Shown: positions 1 through 8,880, counted from the stretch's first letter. The stretch is DNA of 64,000 nt from Puia dinghuensis (GCF_014642875.1 NZ_BMJC01000005.1:186001-250000); one strand, 5' to 3'. A program made the numbers and translations. The notes: a model not told the origin generated them from the sequence alone.

Positions 1-1899
1 TGCGCCGATATAGACATCATACTCCACCCCATCCGTCCTGAACTTCTCAAAATAGAACGGATAAGATTTTTGCAGCTCGACCATCGAATCCTCCAGCAGA
101 CCGTTGATCGTCTTGTTGACAAGCTGTATCGAGTTCTCCAGCTCACGCCGGTATTTGAACGCTTCCCCCGCCGTCTCTTCTATCGCCGCCAGGTAAGGCG
201 TTATAAGCCGTTCAAGATCGGGCCTCGTCTCCTTGAAATGCGTCAGAAAATGGCCCGCCTTATCCCGGAGAAAGAGATTCAGGTTCAGCTCGTCGGCCGT
301 CGTTAGCGCCCCATTCAACGCCTGCACCCATTTCTGGGTCTGGTGCAGCAATCCTTCCAGCAATTCCAGGTTCGCCGCCGCCTGTAAGGCCGACAGTGTC
401 TCCGTCAATAACCTGAACTGCGTCTGCAGATCCCGCCGCAACGCGCCGTTCCGCTCCATCGTGGAATTCCGGATATCCACCGCCCCATATAAAGGATACA
501 CATCTTTAAAATAGATGGTCTCCACCGAAGGTAGCTCCAGCTCCGGGGAAGGCGCCGAACCGTCCTCCACCATCCGCTCGTAATGCCACGCCGCTTCATT
601 GAACTTCCACTCCACCGCCGGCTGGATCGAGGTAAAGTTCTCCTTGACGATCGCCTTTATGCGCGCATCGAACTCATCGATACCGCGCCGCAACAACTGG
701 GCCAGCAGGGGGATCACAACGTCCAGCCGGTCCAGCAGCTCCTCACTCACCGGCCCCTGCTTGCGGGAAGAGACCTCCAGCACCCCCGAAAGCCGGTTAT
801 TATGATACACCGGCACAATCCCATAGGAGGCCATACCAGCCCGCCGCAAGGTCTCCAGGAAGAAAGGCTCCCCTGGTTCATGCGCAGGAATGGTCTCGTA
901 CAAAATAAGGCGCGGGTCCTTGACATAGCGGTCCGCCAGGCACAGATAAGTCTTCTCCATCACCGCGTTGCTCCCGGCCGCCTCCCAAAGGATACTGCTG
1001 TTACATGTCAAAGCCGAATACACCGGCCGCCCGTTCACCATCAGCAGGGGCAACAGCCCAAAATGCAGTTCGCTGCACCCCACCAGGATATTCAAATAGC
1101 GTATCACCTCCTGCTGCAAGGCCGCCTCGTCACTGTGATCGGGATTTAGAATAAGATTCTTGATACTATCCACTACATATTCCCTTGTAATATCCGTCAC
1201 CGTGATCGCGGAGATCCCTTCGAAGCGAAAGGCGCTCAAGGGCAGCTGTTCCAGCAGCCACTGTATCAGCTGTGGCCCCGGGTGCCGCCGCTGCAGCTCT
1301 TCAGGGTCCAACGGCGGAAGCTCACCCTTCGGCACCACCTCCATAAACCGGCTGTCGACATTCAGCTTGTAATAGCTGGGCAGCCCCGTCGCCACATTAT
1401 GCATGCTTCGGATCATGGAATTGCCGGCCGGCAGGTCATATCCATACAAATGTTGCAGGACAATGGAATAGATCAGCTCCAGGTTCATCTTCGTCCGCTC
1501 CTGGTTCTGATCATCGATCATACAGGCCCTGATCTTGTGCGTCACCGGGTCCCGCAGCTTGTCATAGAAGGCATCCGTGCCATAAAAGACCACCGGCTTC
1601 ACCGGTACCCCCAGGGCCCAGGCGAAATCCCGCTCGTCGGCCACCACCGGGAAGGCCGCGGTATAGACCAGTTCCAGCAGATCGGCGTACTGGCTCATTT
1701 CCTCCTCTTCGAAATAACGCTTTCCTCCAAGCCGCTCCTCGAAATAATGGATCATATAATCCAGCATTTTCACCCGCATGGTCGTATCTTCCGCACGCCG
1801 CCGCTGCAGGAAATGGACGAATCCGTCGAAGGAAAGCCGGGAGTCCAACTGCCCCGCCCCCTCCAGCTCTTTAATTATATAGATAACAGAGTTCTGCAT
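1..1899 (-). CDS. GAF-like domain protein, 3' end outside window
   Basis: An open frame runs without a stop from the ATG at 1897-1899 on the minus strand to base 1, so 633 codons are visible and the C-terminus is missing. The protein begins MQNSVIYIIKELEGAG and has no signal peptide or membrane segment. A stretch around residues 290-440, containing YGIVPVYHNNRLSGVLEVSS, looks like the core strands of a GAF sensory domain. The part after it is helical and charged. The gene lies 44 bp downstream of the HD-PycTM gene on the same strand, so the two are probably co-transcribed. The ligand and output are unknown. It may be a cytosolic sensor partner of the membrane protein. Confidence 0.7.
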   Translation of the reverse strand, partial: MQNSVIYIIKELEGAGQLDSRLSFDGFVHFLQRRRAEDTTMRVKMLDYMIHYFEERLGGKRYFEEEEMSQYADLLELVYTAAFPVVADERDFAWALGVPVKPVVFYGTDAFYDKLRDPVTHKIRACMIDDQNQERTKMNLELIYSIVLQHLYGYDLPAGNSMIRSMHNVATGLPSYYKLNVDSRFMEVVPKGELPPLDPEELQRRHPGPQLIQWLLEQLPLSAFRFEGISAITVTDITREYVVDSIKNLILNPDHSDEAALQQEVIRYLNILVGCSELHFGLLPLLMVNGRPVYSALTCNSSILWEAAGSNAVMEKTYLCLADRYVKDPRLILYETIPAHEPGEPFFLETLRRAGMASYGIVPVYHNNRLSGVLEVSSRKQGPVSEELLDRLDVVIPLLAQLLRRGIDEFDARIKAIVKENFTSIQPAVEWKFNEAAWHYERMVEDGSAPSPELELPSVETIYFKDVYPLYGAVDIRNSTMERNGALRRDLQTQFRLLTETLSALQAAANLELLEGLLHQTQKWVQALNGALTTADELNLNLFLRDKAGHFLTHFKETRPDLERLITPYLAAIEETAGEAFKYRRELENSIQLVNKTINGLLEDSMVELQKSYPFYFEKFRTDGVEYDVYIGA

Positions 1900-1943
1900 G
1901 ACTAATAAGGTTTACCCCCCGAACGACCGGCCGGGGCTCGTTC

Positions 1944-3173
1944 TCACTTGGACGGAAAAGCAAGCGCCCCGATCAGAAAGGCCACCACCGAAGCGATAAG
2001 CCCCCACATGAACACGTCATACGAAAGCCGCAACCACCGGTACTTCTTCCCAAGCGCGATACCCTGAAAATACACATCCCTGATCAGGCTGCCGTATAAA
2101 AAATCTGAATCATCCATCATCACCAGCATCCCGCTGGCATACTGCTCCAGGCTCATCCGGTAGTAATTACCAAAGAACAACAAGTTCACCTTTTTTTCAT
2201 CCAGGTCCGCCTGGTTGAACGTCCCCGGCGGAATATGCGGCCGCGTGGCCAGAATAGAGAAGATTATCGTAACAAGGTTCACCGTCAGCAGCATTATCGC
2301 CGGTATCGTAAGATTCGTATACTCCTCGATCCTCCTCAGCAGCACGCTCAGCACGACGGAAATAATGATCGCGTTCACCTGGATGAGAATATGCGCCTTG
2401 CTATCCGCCTGCGAACTCAGCCGCTGATTATTATTGGAAGTAATGCGAAACACCGTGTCGATCCCCCTGCCCGGATCCTTCTTCTTGTCTTTTTTATCTT
2501 TCGTCACCGGCTTATGCTCCGCTTCATCATCCACCCCATGCTCGTGCAGCAGGGTATCGAGGGAATTACCCGGACCCTCCGGGTCCTTTGCCCGCAACTT
2601 CATCAGATTCTCATGCTGCTTTTCATTCAACAGCAGCCGGCAATAGTCCGTATAATACCGGTGAGCTTCCAAAAACCGGATCGTGCTCCGCCGCCACTCG
2701 TCCTTGCTGATCTTCCGGCCCGAAATCTCCTCCGCCTCCTTACGCATCAGCTTATTACGCTCGCTGAAATCATCCGTCCCCAGGTGAAAGAGGTCGGCAT
2801 CACAAACGATCTGCTCGGTCAACCCAACCGCCCGCTGTGGCAGCTGCGTAGCGATGATACAACGGCTGACAGCTTCGATGATGGGGTGCTCCAGCCCCGT
2901 ACCCTCCAGGTAACTCTGCGCCATCCGTGCACCCCGCTCTTCATGCCCCGTCCCCTCACCGGTGAGATATCCGATATCATGAAACCACGCCGCCACAACG
3001 ACAGTGAAAAAGTCCACATCGTTCAGCTGGTAATGCTGCGCGATCTGTGTCGCCGCCCCCACCACCTTCTCCGTATGCAGCAGGTTATGATAATGCAATT
3101 TCTCATTGACATGCGTGCCAAATAAACTCCGTACGTAATGCTGCGCCTGTTCTAATGTGCTTCTATAATCCAT
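1944..3173 (-). CDS. HD-domain protein with C-terminal Pycsar-effector-type membrane domain (DUF5706/PycTM-like)
   Basis: This 409-residue protein has two parts. Residues 20-200 form an HD phosphohydrolase domain: H33, then H65-D66 in the segment AAWFHDIGYL, and a later Asp in VCDADLFHLG. A charged Lys-rich linker (about 220-240) follows. The C-terminus carries the segment QRLSSQADSKAHILIQVNA followed by two membrane helices (about 267-313) and a third near residues 383-405. That layout matches DUF5706, the membrane domain of Pycsar effectors. Family knowledge says HD domains cleave phosphoesters of nucleotides and PycTM domains sit in the inner membrane and perturb it when a cyclic nucleotide is sensed. 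No pyrimidine cyclase is visible nearby, so a defence role is only inference. Confidence 0.75.
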   Translation of the reverse strand: MDYRSTLEQAQHYVRSLFGTHVNEKLHYHNLLHTEKVVGAATQIAQHYQLNDVDFFTVVVAAWFHDIGYLTGEGTGHEERGARMAQSYLEGTGLEHPIIEAVSRCIIATQLPQRAVGLTEQIVCDADLFHLGTDDFSERNKLMRKEAEEISGRKISKDEWRRSTIRFLEAHRYYTDYCRLLLNEKQHENLMKLRAKDPEGPGNSLDTLLHEHGVDDEAEHKPVTKDKKDKKKDPGRGIDTVFRITSNNNQRLSSQADSKAHILIQVNAIIISVVLSVLLRRIEEYTNLTIPAIMLLTVNLVTIIFSILATRPHIPPGTFNQADLDEKKVNLLFFGNYYRMSLEQYASGMLVMMDDSDFLYGSLIRDVYFQGIALGKKYRWLRLSYDVFMWGLIASVVAFLIGALAFPSK

Positions 3174-3183
3174 GCAGACAAAT

Positions 3184-4353
3184 TTACTCTTTTTCTACGC
3201 CCGCCGCCTCACCCTCAGCATCCATCCCCTTACCCCCCGCATCCATCCCCTCACTCGTCTTCGCGCCCCTCACCTCACCGCTCCCCCGCACATCTCCCGC
3301 CTCCGTCCGCACCCCCGCCACATCCTTCCCACCCAGCTTCACCCCCACCGCCGCCGCCACCTTCTTCCGATACTTCACCAGGTTGATCAGCAACACGCTG
3401 GTCAATATCACCACCAGCCCCAACAACTGCACCGGCGATAGGCTCTCCCCGGCAAAGAACACCCCGAGCAAAATTGCCACCACGGGGTTGACATAGGCAT
3501 GCGTGCTCACTTGCGTGGCGGGCCGCACCTGCAACAGCCAGACAAAGGCGCTATATCCCGCCAGCGACCCCATCGTCACAAGATAGGCGATCGCCAGCCA
3601 GGACGAGACCGGAACATCCCGAAAATGGAACCCCGTCCACTCGCGGCTGACCAAACTCGCCGGAAGGAACACAAGCCCCGCCAGCAACATCTGCCAGCCC
3701 GCATTCACCGAATTCGACACCGGCGCACTATGATATTTGGAATAAAGCGAACCCGCCGCCCAGGAGATCGACCCGACGACAAGCACCCCCAACGCAATGG
3801 AGCTAATACCCGGCAATCCCGTACCCGCCCCCGCAACTCCCGAAGCCCCAGCAACACCCGAAGCCACCGCTCCCCCCTTCAGCCGCTCGGAAAAAAGCAA
3901 CAGCACTCCGATGAACCCGATCACCAGCCCCGCCAGCGTGCTCCGGCTCCGGAAATTCACCGCCCACTGCCGCTTGTCCAGCAACACAAACCAGATAGGC
4001 CCCGACGCCAGCAACACCGCCGCCAGACTGCTCGGAACATACTGCTCGGCCCAGATAAGGATCCCATTACCGCCGCAAAGCAAAAAGAAACCCGACACAA
4101 AAGCCGGCCCGACAACCCCGCGTGAAAAAATATTCTCCCCCCGCACCACACACCACGCCAACAACAGGATACCCGCAAACAGATAGCGCAACACCCCCAC
4201 CAACATCGGCGGAATATGCGCTACCGAAAGCCGGATAAAAAAATAAGTCGAGCCCCAGACAAGATAGACGGTGGCAAAGGCTATCACCACCATCATCATC
4301 GGGGCGGGTCTCTTCACAACATCGGCAGCAGGTCCATTCTCAACAGTTGCCAT
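3184..4353 (-). CDS. EamA/DMT-family transporter (RhaT/YedA-like exporter)
   Basis: A 389-residue inner-membrane protein with about ten hydrophobic helices and two EamA repeats. The first carries the typical VYLVWGSTYFFIRLSV and the motif WAEQYVPSSLAAVLLASGPI. The second holds SLAGYSAFVWLLQ and YVNPVVAILLGVFFAGESL. Members export amino acids, sugars or drugs, and the substrate here cannot be read from sequence. Two unusual additions are visible: a Gly/Ala-rich insert between the two halves (about residues 155-190, with GVAGASGVAGAG), and a hydrophilic Gly-rich tail with a seven-residue repeat (GMDAGGK, GMDAEGE). The gene ends 10 bp before the HD-PycTM start and begins 4 bp after the TPR gene stop, so an operon is likely. 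Confidence 0.85.
   Translation of the reverse strand: MATVENGPAADVVKRPAPMMMVVIAFATVYLVWGSTYFFIRLSVAHIPPMLVGVLRYLFAGILLLAWCVVRGENIFSRGVVGPAFVSGFFLLCGGNGILIWAEQYVPSSLAAVLLASGPIWFVLLDKRQWAVNFRSRSTLAGLVIGFIGVLLLFSERLKGGAVASGVAGASGVAGAGTGLPGISSIALGVLVVGSISWAAGSLYSKYHSAPVSNSVNAGWQMLLAGLVFLPASLVSREWTGFHFRDVPVSSWLAIAYLVTMGSLAGYSAFVWLLQVRPATQVSTHAYVNPVVAILLGVFFAGESLSPVQLLGLVVILTSVLLINLVKYRKKVAAAVGVKLGGKDVAGVRTEAGDVRGSGEVRGAKTSEGMDAGGKGMDAEGEAAGVEKE
3218..3251. repeat. 21-bp direct repeat in the tail of the EamA gene
   Basis: The 13-mer GCATCCATCCCCT occurs at 3218-3230 and again at 3239-3251, a 21-bp period. In the minus-strand gene it encodes the seven-residue repeat GMDAGGK/GMDAEGE. It belongs to the C-rich (plus strand) low-complexity DNA found at several places in the window. 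Confidence 0.8.
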
Positions 4354-4357
4354 AGGC

Positions 4358-6154
4358 CTAAATTTTATGTGTCCCTTGCATCGTCTGAGTCCCTTCCGTC
4401 ACAGCCGCCACTACCCCCTCCGCCCCCGAAGCATGACTCCCCCGCCCGCGCCGGTGACTAATATAATGAATAACCCGATGCTCCAACCAATGATGCAGCG
4501 GCACCAGTCCCGCCGCAAGCACGATCTTGATACAAAGCACCTTCCATGGTTCCTCATGCGTCCACGCCTGGATGGTCCTGTCCAGCAGCAGAATGATAAA
4601 CTCAAAGAGGAAAATAAAGGACAAGAACACCACCGTACGAATCACCCCCACCGACACCGGCAGCCGCCCCAGCATAACAATAGTGATAAACAGCAGCACC
4701 AGCCCCGCCGTGAACCCCATATACTGAATATTATGGCGGCGCTCCTTATTCAGCTCCTCGTCCCGCGCCTGTCGCTCCTTACGCCGGTTCTCCGTCTCCA
4801 CCTCCAGCTTCATCAGCTCCGTCTCCTGCGTCTTCGCCCGCAGGCTGTCTCCCTCCGCACTCGCCAATCGGTTATATACAAGGGCACTCCGGTAATCCCC
4901 CACCTGCTCGTACAACCGCTGCAGCGAGTCCGCAAACCCTTGCTCGTTATCGAGGTCCTTCTCCGCAGCCACCAGGTCAAAAGCCTTTCTGTAATAACCA
5001 ATCGCTTCCGGGTATTGCCGCCGTTTGATATAATAGTCGCCGAAAGACTGGCAGAACCCGGCCTTCACCTCGATATTCCCCCGCTCGGAGACCAGGGGCT
5101 CGGCCAGCCGGAAATAATACATCGCGCTGTCATACCGGCCCTCCTCAGTAAAGGCCACCGCCTTTATCTGCATGAGATAAAAACCATACCCGAAATGCAG
5201 GAGGTAATCGAACAGCACCCGCTGCCCGAGAAGATAATGCAACGCTTTTACATACTCCCTGGTCTGAAAATAATACAGGTTGAATATCCGGAAATAGGAA
5301 GTGATCTTCAACAGGTCATAATGCAACGTGTCCGCCAGCGCAAGCGAATGCTCATACACCTGCAGCGCCAGGTCATGCTGCTTGTTATTCCCAAACAGCT
5401 CGCCAAGCCGGTTGAGGTCCATCAGCATATTGCTCCCGTCCCATAGCCGGCGATCCACTTCATACGCCTGCATCATTTCATCTATCGCCTTCCCGTATTC
5501 AAGCATCGCGCCATAAAAGTAGGATAACCCCAGGTACACGCGCCGCAACAGCCGGCCATCCCTGCTTTCTTCCGCAAGCGACAAGGCTTCCGAATAATGC
5601 TCGAAAGCCATCGGCATATTCTTCATGTCCCGGTATACATCCCCCATGGTAGCATAGGCCGTCACCTTCGCACTGTCGTTGTCCGTATTCACCGCAGTGG
5701 CCATCGCCAGGTTGCTGAAAGAAAGCGCCTTCTCATTGTCACCCTTTATCCGCCACATCCGCGAAAGTCCGGCATAACTCTCGGTCAGCAGCCGCAAAAG
5801 ACCATCCTCCTTTGCGCCCTGCTCTGCCAGCTCGAAACAATGTTGAGCCTTTTCCAGGTTGCCCTCGAGCCCCTGGATGTTAAGATAGCGCTCCCCATTG
5901 CGCAGGTAGGTCGTGGCCATCAACCGCCTGTCGCGGCTCAGCTCCGCATCGGTCACCGCCTCCCTGGCATAGACCTCCGCCTGCATCGAATCCGGCGCAG
6001 TAGTCGCCAGGTCCATCAGAAAATGAACCTTGTCGGCGGTCGTTTGCGCCCCCGCCAGCCGCTTCTTCAGGCTGTCCCCGAAAAACGCGGACGAGTCCTG
6101 CGCAAAGCCAACCAGCCCCATCCGCAACAAAAGAATAAGGAATAGATATCGCAT
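4358..6154 (-). CDS. Tetratricopeptide-repeat protein with C-terminal membrane segments
   Basis: A 598-residue exported protein. Residues 1-18 are a signal peptide ending GLVGFAQ. Residues 30-430 are helical repeats of TPR type, with units such as ALSFSNLAMATAVNTDNDSA and AIGYYRKAFDLVAAEKD. A coiled coil (EVETENRRKERQARDEELNK) leads into three or four membrane helices between residues 465 and 560. The layout copies the sensor half of Bacteroidota TPR histidine kinases, but no kinase domain follows. The extreme C-terminus is Gly/Ala-rich. The role is unknown; a periplasmic scaffold or sensor is plausible. It starts 147 bp after the XRE regulator ends and lies 4 bp before the EamA gene. Confidence 0.75.
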   Translation of the reverse strand: MRYLFLILLLRMGLVGFAQDSSAFFGDSLKKRLAGAQTTADKVHFLMDLATTAPDSMQAEVYAREAVTDAELSRDRRLMATTYLRNGERYLNIQGLEGNLEKAQHCFELAEQGAKEDGLLRLLTESYAGLSRMWRIKGDNEKALSFSNLAMATAVNTDNDSAKVTAYATMGDVYRDMKNMPMAFEHYSEALSLAEESRDGRLLRRVYLGLSYFYGAMLEYGKAIDEMMQAYEVDRRLWDGSNMLMDLNRLGELFGNNKQHDLALQVYEHSLALADTLHYDLLKITSYFRIFNLYYFQTREYVKALHYLLGQRVLFDYLLHFGYGFYLMQIKAVAFTEEGRYDSAMYYFRLAEPLVSERGNIEVKAGFCQSFGDYYIKRRQYPEAIGYYRKAFDLVAAEKDLDNEQGFADSLQRLYEQVGDYRSALVYNRLASAEGDSLRAKTQETELMKLEVETENRRKERQARDEELNKERRHNIQYMGFTAGLVLLFITIVMLGRLPVSVGVIRTVVFLSFIFLFEFIILLLDRTIQAWTHEEPWKVLCIKIVLAAGLVPLHHWLEHRVIHYISHRRGRGSHASGAEGVVAAVTEGTQTMQGTHKI

Positions 6155-6300
6155 GCCCTAAAGATACCATCCTCCAGGGAGTTCAGTTCCCCTTCCCGTC
6201 ACATTATAAAAACCGCAATGCTTCAGCGCTCCACACCACCCCATAAAATAATCAGGAACGGGGAGTTTGACCCACAATAAGACAATTTTTAAGGCTGCTG

Positions 6301-6516
6301 TCAGATCACTCGTGTAGGAATCAACAACTCCCGGATATCCACATCCAGTGCCAGGGCAATCTCCCGAAGTAATTTTAGTGTAGGTTGAAATTCGTTGTTG
6401 CAAATCCTGGTAACACTGTTGGGCGCAATGCCGACTCTGATCGCCAACTCCTTATGCGATATATCTTTCTCTGCTAAGACGGCTTTGATCCTGTTGATCT
6501 TAAGTTTTTTTTCCAT
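6301..6516 (-). CDS. Small XRE/Cro-type helix-turn-helix regulator
   Basis: A 71-residue protein that is almost entirely one HTH_3 domain. The helix-turn-helix reads ISHKELAIRVGIAPNSVTRI, and a third helix follows in PTLKLLREIALALDVDIREL. There is no effector domain, so it resembles stand-alone Cro-like regulators and some antitoxins. No toxin gene is adjacent. It sits upstream of the TPR/EamA/HD-PycTM genes on the same strand and could control them. The 147-bp gap to the TPR gene is long enough for a separate promoter. Confidence 0.85.
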   Translation of the reverse strand: MEKKLKINRIKAVLAEKDISHKELAIRVGIAPNSVTRICNNEFQPTLKLLREIALALDVDIRELLIPTRVI

Positions 6517-6694
6517 TTTCTCCAGCGGTTTGAGGGGTAAGACAATTTAGGTTATTTCTCGTATAACCAACACGCAAAAGCGAAGATAAACTTCTAGGAA
6601 TCAATGCCTTTTAGATATATCAAATACTTCTAAAGTATTTTTTAATCACTATACCGTATTATAAAATAATTTTTACGTATTTTACACGGTCTGA

Positions 6695-6702
6695 TAAATT
6701 TG
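6695..6702 (+). promoter_or_regulatory. Candidate TAnnTTTG -7 element
   Basis: TAAATTTG fits the Bacteroidota -7 consensus TAnnTTTG exactly. No clear TTG -33 box is present at the usual distance. The first plus-strand gene is 480 bp away, beyond a terminator, so the promoter would drive only a short RNA. Confidence 0.4.
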
Positions 6703-6708
6703 GTTAAG

Positions 6709-6774
6709 GCTCTGGCATTTTATTTTGCGTAATGTATCCGAAGATGGCCCCTCAGCCCATCTTCGGATTTTTTT
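6709..6774 (+). ncRNA. Candidate short RNA of about 65 nt
   Basis: The span lies between the TAAATTTG promoter-like box and a strong intrinsic terminator, with no reading frame. Its start is inferred from the promoter spacing and its end from the T-tract. Expression is unproven. Confidence 0.3.
6738..6774 (+). terminator. Intrinsic terminator
   Basis: A perfect 10-bp stem, CCGAAGATGG at 6738-6747 and CCATCTTCGG at 6757-6766, has a 9-nt loop and is followed by A and seven T on the plus strand. No plus-strand gene precedes it. Confidence 0.75.
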
Positions 6775-6779
6775 ATATG

Positions 6780-7130
6780 CGATCTCCACATCCTCCTGCA
6801 AAAAACCGGCCCACCCCCTTCCCCGCAGCCATACTGCACCGAAACTTCCCCCACTCCACCCCCACATCAGCCCCCAATCCCCCCTTACCACCCCGGTTCT
6901 TTCCCACCGCAGACCCCACTCCACAGAATTACAACCTTTCCCCGGCATCCGCCACCCACACAAATCAAAGTGCCAACCCATCGAGGCTTTTCTCCCCCAT
7001 CCCTCATCCCCCATCCATCATCCCACTGAACCCCCGCATACAACCTCCCATCCCTCATCCCGCAACACCCCTGCATACTACCCCTCATCCCTCATCCCGC
7101 AGCGCCCACACATACTCCCCGAAATATATT
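6780..7130. repeat. C-rich, G-poor low-complexity tract upstream of the arabinose operon
   Basis: About 350 bp of plus-strand DNA with very few G bases and repeated words such as CCCTCATCC and CCCATCC. No credible gene lies here. Read on the minus strand, 7068-7098 has four runs of three or more G with short spacers, a possible G-quadruplex. Confidence 0.7.
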
Positions 7131-7155
7131 TTTAAAAACAAAAAATTAAATGTTA

Positions 7156-7177
7156 TTTTGACAAGTCTTCGTCAAAA
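7156..7177. promoter_or_regulatory. Inverted repeat upstream of araB, candidate AraR operator
   Basis: TTTTGAC (7156-7162) and GTCAAAA (7171-7177) form a perfect inverted repeat with an 8-bp spacer. It overlaps a promoter-like TTATTTTG and ends 2 bp before the first araB start codon. This placement suits a repressor site. The link to AraR is inference. Confidence 0.5.
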
Positions 7178-7179
7178 AA

Positions 7180-8880
7180 ATGCCGAATACCGCAACCAGC
7201 CATATGGGAAAAGATCAATTCGTTATAGGAGTAGACTACGGCACAGACTCCGTCCGTTCACTCATCGTCAACGCCGCCAACGGCAACGAGATCGCCTCAT
7301 CCGTCTTCTTTTACCCACGCTGGAAGGACGGACTATACTGCAACCCCGCGGAAAACGTCTGGCGACAACATCCCCTCGACTACATCGAAGGACTCGAATC
7401 CACCATAAAAGCCTGCCTGCAGCAGGCCGGCGCCGCCGTAGCCCAAAACATCCGGGCCATCTCCGTAGACACCACCGGCTCCACCCCCGTGGCCGTCGAC
7501 GAATCGGGCACCCCACTGGGCCTGCTACCCGGATTCGAACAAAACCCCAACGCCCAGTTCGTCCTCTGGAAAGACCACAGCTCCATAAAAGAAGCCGCCG
7601 CCATCAACACCCATTCCGCCACCTTCGACGTCAACTATCTTCAGTTCGTCGGCGGCATCTACTCGTCGGAATGGTTCTGGGCCAAGTTGCTGCATATCCT
7701 TCGGGTGGACGACTCCGTTAGAAAAGCCTGCTACTCCTGGGTAGAGCATTGCGACTGGATCCCCTTCCTGCTCACCGGCGGCCGTCATGCCGCCGCGATG
7801 AAACGCGGGGTCTGCGCGGCAGGCCACAAAGCCCTCTGGGCAAAGGAATTCAACGGCTACCCGCCCGACGAATTCTTCTCATCCCTCGATCCGCTGTTAA
7901 AAGCCTTCACCACAAGACTGCCCAAAACAACCTACACGGCCGACCAGGCCGCCGGTCCCATATCACCCGAATGGGCCCAACGCCTCGGTCTGAACCCCAA
8001 CGTCATCATAGGTGTAGGCGCCTTCGACGCCCACATGGGCGCCGTCGGCGGCCAGATCGAACCCTACCACCTCAGCAAAGTGATGGGCACCTCCACCTGC
8101 GACATGCTCGTCGCCCCGCTGAAGGAAGTAGAAGGACTGCTGGTAAAAGGCATCTGCGGCCAGGTCCCCGGCTCCGTCATCCCCGGCATGATGGGCATGG
8201 AAGCCGGCCAATCGGCCTTCGGCGACGCCTACGCATGGTTCCGCAACCTCATCGCCTGGCCCCTCCAGCTAATCGACAACCCCGCCGCATCCGGCAACTC
8301 CGCCACAAACAACGTCGACGCCATCATAGATAAGATTATCCCCCAACTCAGCCGCCACGCCGCCGCCCTCCCGCTCGAACCCAACGACGAACTGTCCCTC
8401 GACTGGTTCAACGGCCGCCGCACCCCCGACGCCAACCAATTGCTAAAAGGGGCCATCACCGGCCTTTCCCTGGGTAGCGACGCCCCCAGGGTCTTCCGCT
8501 CCATCGTGGAAGCTACCTGCTTCGGCGCCCGCACCATCGTCGACCGCTTCATCAGCGAAGGCGTCCCCGTAAAAGGACTCATCGGCCTCGGCGGCGTAGC
8601 AAAAAAATCGCCTTTCATCATGCAGATGATGGCCGACGTCATGAACCGACCCCTGCGCATCCACTCCTCCGAACAAACCTGTGCCCTGGGCGCAGCCATG
8701 TTCGCCGCCACCGCCGCCGGTCTCTATCCAAAAGTAGAAGAAGCCATGAACGCTATTGGCCAGGGCTTCGACGCCACCTATACACCCGACCCGGCCCGCG
8801 CCGCCATCTACGAACTCCGCCTCCGCAGATATGGGCAATTGGGCCAATTCGTTGAACACACAACAAAAGACTATGAGTAA
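7180..8880 (+). CDS. araB: Ribulokinase
   Basis: A 566-residue FGGY-family carbohydrate kinase that phosphorylates L-ribulose to L-ribulose 5-phosphate. The N-terminal phosphate-binding segment GVDYGTDSVRSLIV and the AraB-type stretch ISVDTTGSTPVAVDESGTPL are clear. The C-terminal ATPase half contains GLIGLGGVAKKSPFIMQMMA. The length matches bacterial AraB of about 560 residues. The ATG at 7180 gives nine extra residues before MGKDQFVIG. The ATG at 7204 is an equally good start and would leave the upstream inverted repeat in a short leader. It is the first gene of the arabinose operon, and its last bases overlap the araD start. Confidence 0.95.
   Translation: MPNTATSHMGKDQFVIGVDYGTDSVRSLIVNAANGNEIASSVFFYPRWKDGLYCNPAENVWRQHPLDYIEGLESTIKACLQQAGAAVAQNIRAISVDTTGSTPVAVDESGTPLGLLPGFEQNPNAQFVLWKDHSSIKEAAAINTHSATFDVNYLQFVGGIYSSEWFWAKLLHILRVDDSVRKACYSWVEHCDWIPFLLTGGRHAAAMKRGVCAAGHKALWAKEFNGYPPDEFFSSLDPLLKAFTTRLPKTTYTADQAAGPISPEWAQRLGLNPNVIIGVGAFDAHMGAVGGQIEPYHLSKVMGTSTCDMLVAPLKEVEGLLVKGICGQVPGSVIPGMMGMEAGQSAFGDAYAWFRNLIAWPLQLIDNPAASGNSATNNVDAIIDKIIPQLSRHAAALPLEPNDELSLDWFNGRRTPDANQLLKGAITGLSLGSDAPRVFRSIVEATCFGARTIVDRFISEGVPVKGLIGLGGVAKKSPFIMQMMADVMNRPLRIHSSEQTCALGAAMFAATAAGLYPKVEEAMNAIGQGFDATYTPDPARAAIYELRLRRYGQLGQFVEHTTKDYE

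Noticed and set aside
4271-5446. A 391-codon plus-strand frame opposite the TPR gene
   Set aside because: Rich in His, Pro, Arg and Leu without domain signals. The minus-strand TPR protein has a signal peptide and repeats.
6780-7130. CCCTCATCC repeats read as a CRISPR-like array
   Set aside because: Repeat words are short, degenerate and unevenly spaced, with no unique spacers and no cas genes.
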